A DNA stretch of 59,186 nucleotides from Planctomycetaceae bacterium (GCA_016794985.1 JAEUIQ010000013.1:1-59186); one strand, 5' to 3'. Shown: positions 34,947 to 45,157, numbered from the stretch's first letter. Numbers and translations: made by a program. Notes: generated by a model not told the origin, from the sequence alone.

Positions 34947-36394
34947 TCGCCTAGATATTTTTGAAGTTTGCTCGGCTTTACGTAATCGTTCAATCGGGAT
35001 TTTTTAATTCGGCACTTACCACGCTCGCCAGATTTTTCAATGTACGGCTTGCCGATGTTCTTGGCATGATGCCCAATAGTTGACTTGTGCACCGAACAAT
35101 CCGCAATCGCAACGACAACCCACGGATCACTCGCACTCTCGGCGCGGTCAATGGCCGCCTCAAGTCGATAAAAAAAGTTCGCAACATTGCTTAGCCATGT
35201 TTGCATTATCTTGAATGATTCTTGACCTTCAGTGATCCGTGCAACGAATACGGTTCCATGATCCGGGATATCACAAAGTTCAAACCTTGCACCCAAACGT
35301 TCGGCCGTCTGGTACAACTTGTGGATATGGTTTGGTAATAATCGTTCCCGTTCAACTTTGTGTATGAAATCGCGTAGTTCCGATAGCGAATGAAAATCAC
35401 AGTTTAATCCGTCTCTTTCTTCGCCTACTTTATCCCCCGAGGGATCATCCGGCGATTGTGCGGCCTCATCACGAAGATCAATTGCCGGTTTTGGATCGGC
35501 CGTAACTCGCGCTCGTTCGATCAATCGAACCAACGCACCGGCATCCATTCGCAGTCGTTCCGTCTGTTCAACTAATTCATCGCCAAACACCGCTCGAAGA
35601 TCGGCGGCTTGGCTCAGTTCAGACTTATGATCGTATTCCCACTGCGTTTTGCGTTCACTAATCTCATCCCGCCACGCCTTGATCCCAGCCGAAAAATCAA
35701 GCCAACGCCGAGCCACCTCGGCACCCATTGCGCTCATCCGGTCAGCCAACAGGGACTCAGCCACCTCATCAATCGCCGAGGGACCGGGCACCAACTCAGC
35801 CATCCCGCCACGGATTTCCAAATACGCTCCCCGGAGATGACATTGCTTGAACAGCGGCAACAAATCAAACCGCCCGACACCCGCCGCCCGTTGCACCAAT
35901 TCAAACGGGGACAGGCGCAGAAACTTGCATAGCGAATCCACCACCAGCTGATCGGACTTGATCGGCACTCCCAGACATTCATCGAGTATTTGCTTAATCT
36001 GTACCGCCGTCGTTAGAACATGCTCAATATCGCGAGTCATGCCCTTTGGGTCATTGCCATCAATGTAACCCTTGGGGAGTTCGGCGAGCAACTCGATGAG
36101 CGTTTCTGATGCAAGCTCGAAACCAGCCTTTAACAACTTTCGTGCTGCCTTCTCAACTAGAGGCTTCCACCGGTAGCGTCCCTCGATTCGCGGCATGGTG
36201 CGCCCTAGCAAGCTAATATCGCTTACTTGTTTCGTTTCCGGATCTGAATCTAATCGGGGACTCCGTTGTTGCTTGAAATCGAACTGCTTGCACAACTCGT
36301 CAACCCACTCGTAGCCCTTTTGTTCGTCGTCCAGTGCTCGCAGAATCGCGTCACGCGCGGCGTAAACTTCCTGCCTGAGTGCTGCGGATAACAT
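34943..36394 (-). CDS. Unrecognised 483-aa protein of the element
   Basis: A soluble, charged, mostly helical protein with no family I recognise. N-terminal part: LRQEVYAARDAILRALDDEQ and a KQQRSPR linker. Middle: LLKAGFELASETLIELLAELPKG, VLTTAVQIKQILDECLGV, FELVQRAAGVGRFDLLPLF. An acidic linker (about 300-330) follows, then DFHSLSELRDFIHKVERERL. The C-terminus DPWVVVAIADCSVHKSTIGHHAKNIGKP ending in a Lys/Arg-rich strand looks like a winged HTH. It starts 175 bp after the hsdR stop, and its stop lies in the 10-bp repeat array. Could be a replication initiator, regulator or anti-phage factor; none is supported beyond context. Confidence 0.7.
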   Translation of the reverse strand: MLSAALRQEVYAARDAILRALDDEQKGYEWVDELCKQFDFKQQRSPRLDSDPETKQVSDISLLGRTMPRIEGRYRWKPLVEKAARKLLKAGFELASETLIELLAELPKGYIDGNDPKGMTRDIEHVLTTAVQIKQILDECLGVPIKSDQLVVDSLCKFLRLSPFELVQRAAGVGRFDLLPLFKQCHLRGAYLEIRGGMAELVPGPSAIDEVAESLLADRMSAMGAEVARRWLDFSAGIKAWRDEISERKTQWEYDHKSELSQAADLRAVFGDELVEQTERLRMDAGALVRLIERARVTADPKPAIDLRDEAAQSPDDPSGDKVGEERDGLNCDFHSLSELRDFIHKVERERLLPNHIHKLYQTAERLGARFELCDIPDHGTVFVARITEGQESFKIMQTWLSNVANFFYRLEAAIDRAESASDPWVVVAIADCSVHKSTIGHHAKNIGKPYIEKSGERGKCRIKKSRLNDYVKPSKLQKYLGE

Positions 36395-36569
36395 CGTCGT
36401 CTCCTGTTCGTCCTCGTCGTTTGCCGCTTCAAAAGCATTTCTGACTGTCGGTCACCTCGGAGGCCAGTGTGCCTCCCGAACGTCCCTTGCGTTCGTCTGC
36501 TCGTTGACAATTTGGTTGAATGCAGTGAGCCGTCGGGTTTTGGGAGTCCAACGGCTCAGTGGCAATGGT

Positions 36570-39551
36570 TTACTCCTGCGTCAGGTCCTGAACCATGTCC
36601 GTGACGAAACGGCGGAATGATTCGTTCTGCACAAACTGCTTGTAGAACTCCGTGTCGTCCCTAAGCAGCGGGCCAATCACCCGCATGAGCGCGGCATCGA
36701 GTTCAATACGAGCGGTGTTCGGTGTGTTTTGCTTGGCGTTGCGATACGGACCATCGGCGGCAACTTTCGGCGCAATGTCTTCCTGAATCCGCTTCATGAT
36801 CCGATCGGCGTCAGTGAACAACGTTCCAAACTGCTCGTTGAAGCTCTTCAGGATATTGCTCAGGCGGTCGAGTTCTGGTTCAACCTTTCTCCCACCACCA
36901 GCGACTGGGACTGGCTCCACTTCCGCGTTTGCGTCGGGCAACAGCACCTTCATCGCCGCTTTCTTCTCGACCCGATAGCTGTCCATGTCGATGGATTCCA
37001 GAATGCCCTTCGCCAGATCTTCCTCTTTCGGCGCTGGCAACTTTGGCACCAGGAAGTTCAATAGGATGGAGAGCTTTTCCCAACCCGCGTTCGTATAGGG
37101 CAGGATCGAAGCAAGGAAGTTGTAGGTGCGAGTGAAGGCTTTCGCCTTGCCCTTGAAGTCCACCTGACTGTCCTCGTCCAACCGCTCCTTGTACGTTGCG
37201 ACACAGACATCCAAAATCGGATCGAGCTTTTCCCGTTCAGCTCCCGAAAGGTAGAGAGCCACAAAAGCGTCGATCTGCTCGGGTGAATAGACCTGGTGCT
37301 CGTCAAGAGCGTTCTGGAGGTCATGCAATTTGTTCGGATCGGTCTTATCGCTCAGGATCGTTGTGCGATAGTAGTCCGCAAAGGCCTGCGTGATGGTCTC
37401 CGAGTTGTTCATGAAGTCGAGCACAAACACATCATGTTTCTGCGGGTGCGCCCGGTTGAGCCGAGAGAGTGTTTGTACCGCCTTGATGCCAGAGAGTGGC
37501 TTGTCCACATACATGGTGTGGAGCAACGGTTCATCGTACCCCGTCTGAAACTTGTCGGCGCAGATCAGGAAGCGGTAAGGGTCTTCCTGGATTCGGTCCG
37601 CGATATCGTTAGCAGGAAAGCCGTTTAGCGACGATTCGGTGACCTTGACGCCCTGGTACTCGGGCTCGCCCGAAAAGGCCACGATGCCTTGGTACGGGCT
37701 TTTACGTTCGTGCAAGTAGGTCTTGATGGCGTGGAAGTACTGGATCGCCCGCTCGATCCCACTGCAAATGACCATCGCCCGAGCCTTGCCGCCGATCTTG
37801 TTCAACGCCAAGACTTGCTCATGAAAGTGATCGACCATGATTTCGGCCTTGAGTCGAATCGCATGGTCGTTGCTCTCGACGTACTTACGGAGCTTCTTCC
37901 GCGCCCGCTTGGTATCGAATTCGGGATCGCCCTCGACCGTCTTGACCAACTTGTAGTAGCTGTCGACCGGTGTATAGCTCTTTAACACGTCCAGAATGAA
38001 TCGTTCCTCGATCGCTTGTTTCATCGAGTAGTTATGGAACGGCTTGAACTTGACTTTGCCCTCAGCATCCGCTGCTTGCTCGATTCCGAACATCTCCAAC
38101 GTCTTGTTCTTTGGAGTCGCGGTAAAGGCAAAGTAGCTGGCACGCTCCAACATCTTACGAGCGTCCATCCGCTGTTGCAGAGCGTCGTTGATCTCGTCTT
38201 CAGGATCGGCCAGGGCCTCGCTCATCGCAGCAGCCGTCTTACCACCTTGGCTGGAGTGAGCTTCGTCAATCACGATCGCAAATGAGCGTCCGCGGTGTTG
38301 GTCCCCAATCTCGTCCAGGATGAAGGGGAACTTCTGTACCGTGGAGATGATGATCTTCTTGCCGCTTTCGATAAACTTCCTCAGGTCGCCCGAGTGATCG
38401 GCGTGGCCCACGGTCGCCCCGACCTGGGCGAACTGCCTGATGGTGGCCTGAATCTGTTGGTCGAGAAGCCGACGGTCGGTAATGATGATGATCGAATCAA
38501 AGACATCGCGATCATCTTTACGCACGCCAATCAATTGGTGCGCCAACCAAGCAATCGAATTCGACTTGCCACTCCCCGCCGAGTGCTGAATCAGGTACCG
38601 CTTGCCTGTTCCTACGCTCGCCACATCGGCCAGTAGCTTCCGGACCACCTCCAACTGATGAAAACGTGGAAAGACCTGCTTGAGCTTCTTCTTGCCAGTC
38701 TTGGGATTCTTCTCTTCGACGATCTGGGCGTAGTTTTCCAAGATATTGGTCAACCCGCTTGGCGTCAGCAATTCTTGCCACAGGTAAGCCGTCTTCAGAC
38801 CATGTGGGTTCGGTGGATTCCCAGCGCCGTCATTGTAGCCTCGGTTGAAGGGCAGGAACCAAGACGCCTTGCCCTTCAGTTCCGTGCACATCATCACTTC
38901 GCTGTCATCCACGGCGAAATGCACCACGCAGCGGCCGAAGCGGAATAAGGGCTCTTTGGGATCGCGATCCAGCTTGTACTGTTCGATGGCGTCAGCCACG
39001 GTCTGCTTGGTCAGACTGTTTTTCAATTCAAAGGTGGCGATCGGGAGACCGTTGATGAATAAACCCAGGTCCAGAGCCCGTCGAGTCTCATCGCGGCTAT
39101 AACGCAATTGCCGCGTCACACTGAATCGATTCTGGGCGTGCAGAGCGACCGCCTTGGCGTTATCGGGAGACGGAGTAGCGTAGAACAGGGTCAGATCGTG
39201 CGGGCCATGTTTGATCCCGCGCCGCAGTACATCGATCACGCCGCGCGAGCCGATTTCTTTTTCCAGTCGGGCCAGGAATTGTCGGCGAGTGGGGCTGTCA
39301 TTGGCCAAATCGAATGCTTCAGCCAACTTGGGTTGGGTGGCCAGGACAAAGGCCTGGAGGTGGACCAGATCAACACAGTATCCACGGTCATAGTCTTGGC
39401 TATTACCAGGGAGCCAACCGCGAGTCAACATGTCGCGAACGATCAGCGACTCCAGGCCGGCTTCGGAGGTATCGGTCTTTTGGCGGAATGGGAAATAGCC
39501 GACTGATTTTTCTTGGATGGCATCAGCGGAACCGAGATCGTCGTGGGTCAT
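36570..39551 (-). CDS. hsdR: Type I restriction endonuclease subunit R (HsdR)
   Basis: A 993-aa translocase-nuclease that cuts DNA lacking the cognate methylation, acting with HsdM and HsdS. The N-terminal nuclease shows D161 (RRALDLGLFINGLPIATFELKN) and E175-x-K177 of the PD-(D/E)xK motif. SF2 helicase motifs: Walker A SAGSGKS (324-330), motif II IVIDEAHSSQGG (DEAH 429-432), motif III FTATPK, and motif VI-like TLSRLNRAHP. The C-terminal HsdM-binding region (to 993) is full length. It begins 37 bp after hsdS and is the last gene of the operon. All key residues are intact, so it should be active. Confidence 0.93.
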   Translation of the reverse strand: MTHDDLGSADAIQEKSVGYFPFRQKTDTSEAGLESLIVRDMLTRGWLPGNSQDYDRGYCVDLVHLQAFVLATQPKLAEAFDLANDSPTRRQFLARLEKEIGSRGVIDVLRRGIKHGPHDLTLFYATPSPDNAKAVALHAQNRFSVTRQLRYSRDETRRALDLGLFINGLPIATFELKNSLTKQTVADAIEQYKLDRDPKEPLFRFGRCVVHFAVDDSEVMMCTELKGKASWFLPFNRGYNDGAGNPPNPHGLKTAYLWQELLTPSGLTNILENYAQIVEEKNPKTGKKKLKQVFPRFHQLEVVRKLLADVASVGTGKRYLIQHSAGSGKSNSIAWLAHQLIGVRKDDRDVFDSIIIITDRRLLDQQIQATIRQFAQVGATVGHADHSGDLRKFIESGKKIIISTVQKFPFILDEIGDQHRGRSFAIVIDEAHSSQGGKTAAAMSEALADPEDEINDALQQRMDARKMLERASYFAFTATPKNKTLEMFGIEQAADAEGKVKFKPFHNYSMKQAIEERFILDVLKSYTPVDSYYKLVKTVEGDPEFDTKRARKKLRKYVESNDHAIRLKAEIMVDHFHEQVLALNKIGGKARAMVICSGIERAIQYFHAIKTYLHERKSPYQGIVAFSGEPEYQGVKVTESSLNGFPANDIADRIQEDPYRFLICADKFQTGYDEPLLHTMYVDKPLSGIKAVQTLSRLNRAHPQKHDVFVLDFMNNSETITQAFADYYRTTILSDKTDPNKLHDLQNALDEHQVYSPEQIDAFVALYLSGAEREKLDPILDVCVATYKERLDEDSQVDFKGKAKAFTRTYNFLASILPYTNAGWEKLSILLNFLVPKLPAPKEEDLAKGILESIDMDSYRVEKKAAMKVLLPDANAEVEPVPVAGGGRKVEPELDRLSNILKSFNEQFGTLFTDADRIMKRIQEDIAPKVAADGPYRNAKQNTPNTARIELDAALMRVIGPLLRDDTEFYKQFVQNESFRRFVTDMVQDLTQE

Positions 39552-39588
39552 GGCTCAAAGTCTCCCTTGCCGTTGGCCGGATGCTGCG

Positions 39589-40986
39589 TCATGCTTCGAT
39601 CTCCTCAACAATTTCGTCGTCCAGATCCTCCAGCGAATCGTCGGCGGGGAGTGGTTCGTCAGCTTGGTCTGGCAGTCGCTTGGCTGCTTCACGTACATCG
39701 AGTTTACCGGTGACGACTTCGGCGGTCAGAGTAGTCCGGTATTCGCGGAGAAGGATTATCTCTCGTGCAACCTTTGCTTCGATAAGGTTGATTGAGCTAA
39801 GCTCATCATCGAGCCATGATTCAATGAAAGCCTGTTCTTCCACTGGTGGCCAGATTGTCCATTGAGACCGAAGTCTCTGCAGATTGAGATTCTCTTGTGT
39901 ACTTGTTATTGCGATGCGATCCAACTCAGACTTGAGCTGAATGGACATGTAGTAAAGGAAGTTACTGCGTACTTTTGTTCCTTTTGGAATCAATGCCACT
40001 GCACTGTCGGGAAAGCACGCGTCAAAATTCAATATCGCAACATGTCCGGTCTTTGCGCCGGTAATAATCATTGCGAGCGTTCCGGCCTTGAAAATCTTAC
40101 TGACCAACAAGCCACGCTCATTCAGCGTTTGTGAATGCTGTTCGATGTACTTGTGGGCAGCCGAAATGTCTCCAGTCTGAATAAATGGGTATTTCCCGCC
40201 ATAGAATCGTGGGTCGTTTCTCGGTCTATGCGTAAACTTACCGCGTTCAATTTGGACCCATTGACCCAGTCTTGCCGTTTCCCAATGTTCGGGCACATCA
40301 CCGAGCCAGGGGATACCTGAGGGTTTAAGTGTGACGTTGGGGTCGAGTCCTCGGGTGACGGCGCGGTGGATGATGGCTTGTTTCTGCTCATTGAGCAGCC
40401 CGATCAACTTCCGCTTCGCCCGAATCGCCCGCTCGATCTTCCCGTTCGCATAATCCAAAAACTTGACAATCGCCGCTTGCTCGTCAGGCGGAGGCGTGAG
40501 GATCAGCATTCGCTTGAAGTCTATAAAACTCAAATTTTGTCTCAAGCCCGATCCGAGACCGTAAAAGACCTTCATTAGGTCGAAGGTGTGGAGCAGCGCG
40601 TGGGCGTACTCCGGACTTAGGGGGCTGATGACTTGAAAGCAGAGGTACGCAGAAGTAATTATTCCTCGATCTCTCACCAGTCCCACTCGCATGCTATTCC
40701 AGTCGTTCTGTAAATCGGTCGACCGTACAATTATGTCGCCGGGCGTGACGATTTGGTAAGTTTCAAACGACTCAGGAACAAGACCGTGAAGCTTGTCCTT
40801 GGGTTTCACAACTATCCGCCCATAGCTCAACGAGAGAACAGTATCCTCTTGCATCCCGATATTCTTTACGCACTTCTCTCGGAATGCCGCAAATCCAGGT
40901 GGCATGCCCCAATGCACTGGCACCTTGCCCAACCATGACACACCTGATTCCTTGTACTCTGCATATGGCTTGAGGTCATCAATCAT
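39589..40986 (-). CDS. hsdS: Type I restriction-modification specificity subunit S (HsdS)
   Basis: A 465-aa protein with two target-recognition domains and two conserved helices that set the spacer of a bipartite site. The repeated landmarks are SGVSWLGKVPVHWG near the N-terminus and SGIPWLGDVPEHWETARLGQ near residue 230, each opening one half, and DEQAAIVKFLDYANGKIERAI and EEQAFIESWLDDELSSINLIE, the two spacer helices. Start at the ATG overlapping the DUF262 stop (ATGA). The recognition site cannot be deduced. The acidic C-terminal tail (EEIEA end) is an extension. Confidence 0.92.
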   Translation of the reverse strand: MIDDLKPYAEYKESGVSWLGKVPVHWGMPPGFAAFREKCVKNIGMQEDTVLSLSYGRIVVKPKDKLHGLVPESFETYQIVTPGDIIVRSTDLQNDWNSMRVGLVRDRGIITSAYLCFQVISPLSPEYAHALLHTFDLMKVFYGLGSGLRQNLSFIDFKRMLILTPPPDEQAAIVKFLDYANGKIERAIRAKRKLIGLLNEQKQAIIHRAVTRGLDPNVTLKPSGIPWLGDVPEHWETARLGQWVQIERGKFTHRPRNDPRFYGGKYPFIQTGDISAAHKYIEQHSQTLNERGLLVSKIFKAGTLAMIITGAKTGHVAILNFDACFPDSAVALIPKGTKVRSNFLYYMSIQLKSELDRIAITSTQENLNLQRLRSQWTIWPPVEEQAFIESWLDDELSSINLIEAKVAREIILLREYRTTLTAEVVTGKLDVREAAKRLPDQADEPLPADDSLEDLDDEIVEEIEA

Positions 40987-42836
40987 GTGCCTGCCTCCTC
41001 GGTCAATCGCTCTGGGTTCCATATCTGCTCGGCGAGCTTACGATACAGTTGGCTGCGAGCTTCTAAGTCAGCCTTTTTGAACGAACTATGCGATCGGAAC
41101 AGAAGTCCGGTTCGTGCGATGAACTGCTTGAATCCAGGGTTGTGACTGTAACACTGGGGATGCAGCGACCATGCGAGTAGGTTTTGGCTCACGTAACGAG
41201 GTAATTTTTCTTCGTACTTCAAGTCGCCGTAGCTGGCGTTGAAACTCTTGGGAAGCAGAAGCAGTCCGCCGATGCGATTGCGGAAATCGTCAAAGTCGGC
41301 CGGCGACGTGAACTCGTCTGTATGCCGCTCGGGGTGGTCCGCCCAGATGTGCTCAATCTCGTATCGTACTTTAGGATTGGCTAGGTAGGTGGCTGCCGTC
41401 GAACCCAAACCGGATTGCTGCTCCACATAGGCGGTCATGCGAGCAAGGAGAACCTTGATGTAGCGTTTCGACCACTGGTTCAACGCAAATCCGTCGAACC
41501 CTTTTCGATGCCCCTTGTTTGCGCCGGAAAAGTCGCAATCTTGTTCGTCGAGTCTATGACGGAGCAAACGGACCAGATCGGGCAAGTCCTTGCCTCGGAT
41601 CTCCTTCATGATATTGAAGATGGTGTAGGACAAAGCGGAGAAGGTCAGCGTCAGATAATTCACAGCCCTTCGGGCAAGAAGAATATCAAGGAATGTGGCG
41701 ACGACACAAATCTTGCGATCGACCACTTCGGGCGAATCGGTAAGGTTCAACGGAGCCAATATCAACGGGTAATGCAAGGTGAAGTTGAATGCGGCAACGT
41801 GATATACAGGTTCCAGCCCAGGCTTAATGTTGTCCGACGCCTCACGCAGTCGCTGGTACTGCCGAACAAAGTACGGCATCTCCTCGTGCGTAAAGTGAAA
41901 AAAATCGTCGGTTGTCTTTAGCCCAAGAACGTCAGACGCTTTGTCAACCCAACGATGGAACTCTGTTCCGATCCGTTCAAAGTCCCTGTTCTCTGCCCCG
42001 CGATTCCGCTCACGAACGGTCTTTGCATGCTTTGCTCGTAGCCAGGCCTTCACGGCATCCGAATCTTCATCCTTGCCAATCTTACGCAGAGCTTCGATCC
42101 GCTCTCGCCAGACTTTTGCAGCAAGATTGCGTTTAGGTGCATCGCTGATATGGGCAAGCAGATAGCCCTTGAGCATGTCCAGCGGAGTGAGAGAGAGCCC
42201 ACGGTCGTTCATGGTCTCAAAAATGGTGTAGGCATCTTCTTCGGTCGTAGCCGATATCTCGACCAAATGGACATGTTCCGTGAGCCAGTCGCAAAAGTAA
42301 GGCAGAGCCTTCTCGTTGATTTCGCCAGGAATCAAGGCGTCCAGATCTTGATAACGGGCTACGATGGTCTGCACGGATTCAGTGGCGTCCGAGACTTCGG
42401 GTGTGATTCCGTTGAGCAACGATTCCATGACCACAGCACGATCTGGCACAGCCAGATTGAAGTCTTTCTTACCGTACTTCATGGAGAAGATCAGGTCTTT
42501 GAGTTCGACTCGATCTTCGCGGGTACCTTGCCTTCGGTGTAACACCATCAGAAGCAGAGTGAGTGTGGTGAGCCGCTGCTGGCCATCCACGATAAAGACT
42601 TCCTTGTCCCGCGAGCTTAAGATGATCGAACCCAGGTAGTAGTGCCCGTAGTCTTGCACGGACTCTCGATCATCGGTTGGATCGAAATCAGCCAGGAACT
42701 GTTCCGTGAGGTCATCGATTAGCTCGCGGGCTTGTTTGTTTTCCCAACGGTATTCCCGCTGGTAATAGTCCACACTGTAACGCTGACCTTTTAGTATCTG
42801 GCTGACCGATTTGGCGGAAGCAACGATCTGTTTCAC
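40983..42836 (-). CDS. DUF262/DUF1524 (GmrSD-like) protein inside the type I operon
   Basis: A 617-aa protein. The N-terminal DUF262 (GmrS/DndB-ParB-like NTPase) shows YQREYRWENKQARELIDDL and FIVDGQQRLTTLTLLLMVL (81-99), the hallmark DGQQR motif. The middle is helical (VEISATTEEDAYTIFETMNDRGLSLTPLDML). The C-terminal DUF1524 His-Me-finger nuclease shows YEIEHIWADHPERH and, further on, DFRNRIGGLLLLPKSFNASYG. Relatives (GmrSD, BrxU) cut modified phage DNA using NTP. Here it is coupled by ATGA overlaps to hsdM before and hsdS after, so it is made as part of the type I set. It may cover phages whose modified bases escape HsdR; this is inference. Confidence 0.88.
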   Translation of the reverse strand: MKQIVASAKSVSQILKGQRYSVDYYQREYRWENKQARELIDDLTEQFLADFDPTDDRESVQDYGHYYLGSIILSSRDKEVFIVDGQQRLTTLTLLLMVLHRRQGTREDRVELKDLIFSMKYGKKDFNLAVPDRAVVMESLLNGITPEVSDATESVQTIVARYQDLDALIPGEINEKALPYFCDWLTEHVHLVEISATTEEDAYTIFETMNDRGLSLTPLDMLKGYLLAHISDAPKRNLAAKVWRERIEALRKIGKDEDSDAVKAWLRAKHAKTVRERNRGAENRDFERIGTEFHRWVDKASDVLGLKTTDDFFHFTHEEMPYFVRQYQRLREASDNIKPGLEPVYHVAAFNFTLHYPLILAPLNLTDSPEVVDRKICVVATFLDILLARRAVNYLTLTFSALSYTIFNIMKEIRGKDLPDLVRLLRHRLDEQDCDFSGANKGHRKGFDGFALNQWSKRYIKVLLARMTAYVEQQSGLGSTAATYLANPKVRYEIEHIWADHPERHTDEFTSPADFDDFRNRIGGLLLLPKSFNASYGDLKYEEKLPRYVSQNLLAWSLHPQCYSHNPGFKQFIARTGLLFRSHSSFKKADLEARSQLYRKLAEQIWNPERLTEEAGT

Positions 42837-45157
42837 AAACTGCCCTTTCCAACGATGCCGACCAGTAATCCCTCGGCTTCCTTCTCCACGGCGAGGATGT
42901 CCTGACGAATCTCCTCCAGGCTGCGGAGGGGCTGGGGCTTGTAGAAGTGTCGGGTGAAGCTGATTTCGTAGCCAATCTTGGTGGCCGAGGGATCGATCCA
43001 GGCGTCTGGGGTGTACGGCAGTACCTCTCGCTGCATAAAGGTCTCAACATCCTCTTGCAAGGGAACTTGCTCCGTATCGCGAAGGTCGGGGTCGTATTCG
43101 TATTCGATGATCCCACCCTTGCCTGCATAAAATCCATATAGTGGATTGACGCTCGCCTTGCCTACCTTGTGGACTTTGGCCACAACTTCAGGTGCCGTTT
43201 CGTCACGCCAACTGACGGCATTGTAGAGGACCTTTAGCTCGGCCGCAGAGAGCTTTAACTTGCGCTTCTTGAGTGCCGTCTCAACCTGTTCTCGGAACTG
43301 GTTGTGATCCTCGAATAACTCTCCACCCAATTCTTCCCTCAAAGCATTGGCTGCTGCGACCAAACGTCCATCCCTATCCCAGGTCTTCGGGTCGAGCAGC
43401 TTCTTTTTCTTCTTTTCCGGCAAGCCTTTTTTGCTGGCCGGGTCATCGCCGTCCTCAGCGTCGCTATCGTCATCTGCTCCCCACTCGGACAGCACGGTCT
43501 CTAGTTTCGGACGTAGCTTGGCAAAGCCTGTAAAAAGTTCATCGCCGAACTGATCGTAGATTTCGCTGCGAATGCCTTCATCACCGGATGCAAATCGCAG
43601 GGACTCGATGGCTTTGATCGTGATCTGACTGTGTAATCTCAATGGGCGTTCAACAACGATCTTCCGGTATCCAAATGCCTCGTTCGGGAAAATCTTGGAT
43701 TGCTCCGTTTCCTCGAACTTCAAGAACGTGTCACAAATGCGTTGGATATCCTCGGGGGACAATTCACAGTTCTTCTTACCTAGGTTCTTTCGCAGGGGCT
43801 TGTACCACTGCGAGGCGTCGATCAATTGGACCTTGCCTTGGCGATGTTTGGGTTTGCGGTTAGAGAGAACCCAAATGTAGGTGGCGATACCGGTGTTGTA
43901 GAACATGTTCAGTGGAAGCGCGACAATCGCCTCTAGCCAATCGTTTTCTATGATCCAGCGGCGGATGTTGCTTTCCCCCTGGCCGGCGTCGCCCGTGAAT
44001 AGAGACGAGCCGTTGTGGACTTCGGCAATACGACTGCCCAGTTCGGTCCTGTCGTTCATCTTGGCAACTTTGTTGGCCAAGAACAACAGTTGCCCGTCAC
44101 TTGACCGGGTAACCAGGTTAAGCTCCTCACCCCGGTGGAGGACCTTGAATCGAGGGTCGCGGATCTCCTCCTTACCACCCATCGCTTCCAGGTCTTTTTT
44201 CCAGCTTTTGCCGTACGGCGGATTAGCAAACATGAAGTCAAACACTTGGCTGGGGAACGCATCATGCGACAGCGTCGACCACTCCGCGCCACCAACGATG
44301 TGCTTGGCGTTTTCGCCTTCACCCTTGAGCAACATGTCCGCTTTGCAAATGGCGTAGGTTTCCGGATTGATTTCCTGGCCATACAAACGAATGCTAACCT
44401 TAAGTCCTCGCTTTTTGGCAATTTCTTGAAGCGTGTCTTCTCCGACGGTCAAGATACCGCCGGTGCCGCAAGCATCGTCGAAAAGTAAGTAGGTCCCGGG
44501 CTTTATTTGATCGATGATGGGTAGAAAGACTAGGTTGGTCATCAATCGGACACCATCGCGGGGCGTCCAGTGTTCACCAGCCTCTTCGTTGTTCTCTTCG
44601 TTGAACTTACGCACTAACTCTTCGAAGACCGTCCCCATGGAATGGTTATCCATTCCGGGATGTTTTACGGTACCATCGCCGTTGAGTACGGGGGCGGGAC
44701 TAAGATTTATTTCGGGATCGAGGAATTTGGCAATCAGAGTACCGAGAGCGTCGGCTTTGGAAAGTCTCGGAATGATGTTGCGGAATTCGAAGTTAGTGAG
44801 GATGTCCTGGACGTCGGTTGAAAAGCCATCTAGGTAGGCTTCGAAGTCGGCTCGCAGTTGTTGTTGATTGGAGCGGGCCAGCAGGTCACGAAGGGTAAAC
44901 TTCGAGGTATTGTAGAAAGCCTCACCAGAGGCCCCACACAGCGCGGCGCGTTGCTCCGTAATCCCAGCATCGTCCAGCAAATGTTTCGTGTCGAGCACAG
45001 CTTGTTTGGTGGGTTCCAAGACGGCATCGAGCCGACGGAGCACAAACATCGGGAGGATCACGTCGCGATATTTGCCGCGTACGAACAGATCGCGGAGAAC
45101 ATCGTCAGCGATTCCCCAAATGAAGGAGATGATTTTGTTGTGCGTTGCTTGGTCCAT
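42833..45157 (-). CDS. hsdM: Type I restriction-modification methyltransferase subunit M (HsdM)
   Basis: A 774-aa adenine-N6 methyltransferase. Start at ATG 45157 (MDQATHNKIISFIWGIADD), where family similarity begins; a longer reading runs into the HTH gene. HsdM_N helical domain spans about 5-165; motif I is DDACGTGGILTVGE (227-240); motif IV is FMFANPPYGKSW (309-319), the NPPY type expected for N6-adenine. A long C-terminal region with KKGLPEKKKKKLLDPKTWDRDG and a helical end (EEIRQDILAVEKEAEGLL) extends the protein past the usual 500 aa. The stop overlaps the DUF262 start by 4 bp. Confidence 0.92.
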   Translation of the reverse strand: MDQATHNKIISFIWGIADDVLRDLFVRGKYRDVILPMFVLRRLDAVLEPTKQAVLDTKHLLDDAGITEQRAALCGASGEAFYNTSKFTLRDLLARSNQQQLRADFEAYLDGFSTDVQDILTNFEFRNIIPRLSKADALGTLIAKFLDPEINLSPAPVLNGDGTVKHPGMDNHSMGTVFEELVRKFNEENNEEAGEHWTPRDGVRLMTNLVFLPIIDQIKPGTYLLFDDACGTGGILTVGEDTLQEIAKKRGLKVSIRLYGQEINPETYAICKADMLLKGEGENAKHIVGGAEWSTLSHDAFPSQVFDFMFANPPYGKSWKKDLEAMGGKEEIRDPRFKVLHRGEELNLVTRSSDGQLLFLANKVAKMNDRTELGSRIAEVHNGSSLFTGDAGQGESNIRRWIIENDWLEAIVALPLNMFYNTGIATYIWVLSNRKPKHRQGKVQLIDASQWYKPLRKNLGKKNCELSPEDIQRICDTFLKFEETEQSKIFPNEAFGYRKIVVERPLRLHSQITIKAIESLRFASGDEGIRSEIYDQFGDELFTGFAKLRPKLETVLSEWGADDDSDAEDGDDPASKKGLPEKKKKKLLDPKTWDRDGRLVAAANALREELGGELFEDHNQFREQVETALKKRKLKLSAAELKVLYNAVSWRDETAPEVVAKVHKVGKASVNPLYGFYAGKGGIIEYEYDPDLRDTEQVPLQEDVETFMQREVLPYTPDAWIDPSATKIGYEISFTRHFYKPQPLRSLEEIRQDILAVEKEAEGLLVGIVGKGSL

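Noticed and set aside
36395..36569. Possible small gene between hsdR and the 483-aa gene
   Set aside because: Only 175 bp, no start with a ribosome site; treated as a spacer with the promoter of the 483-aa gene.
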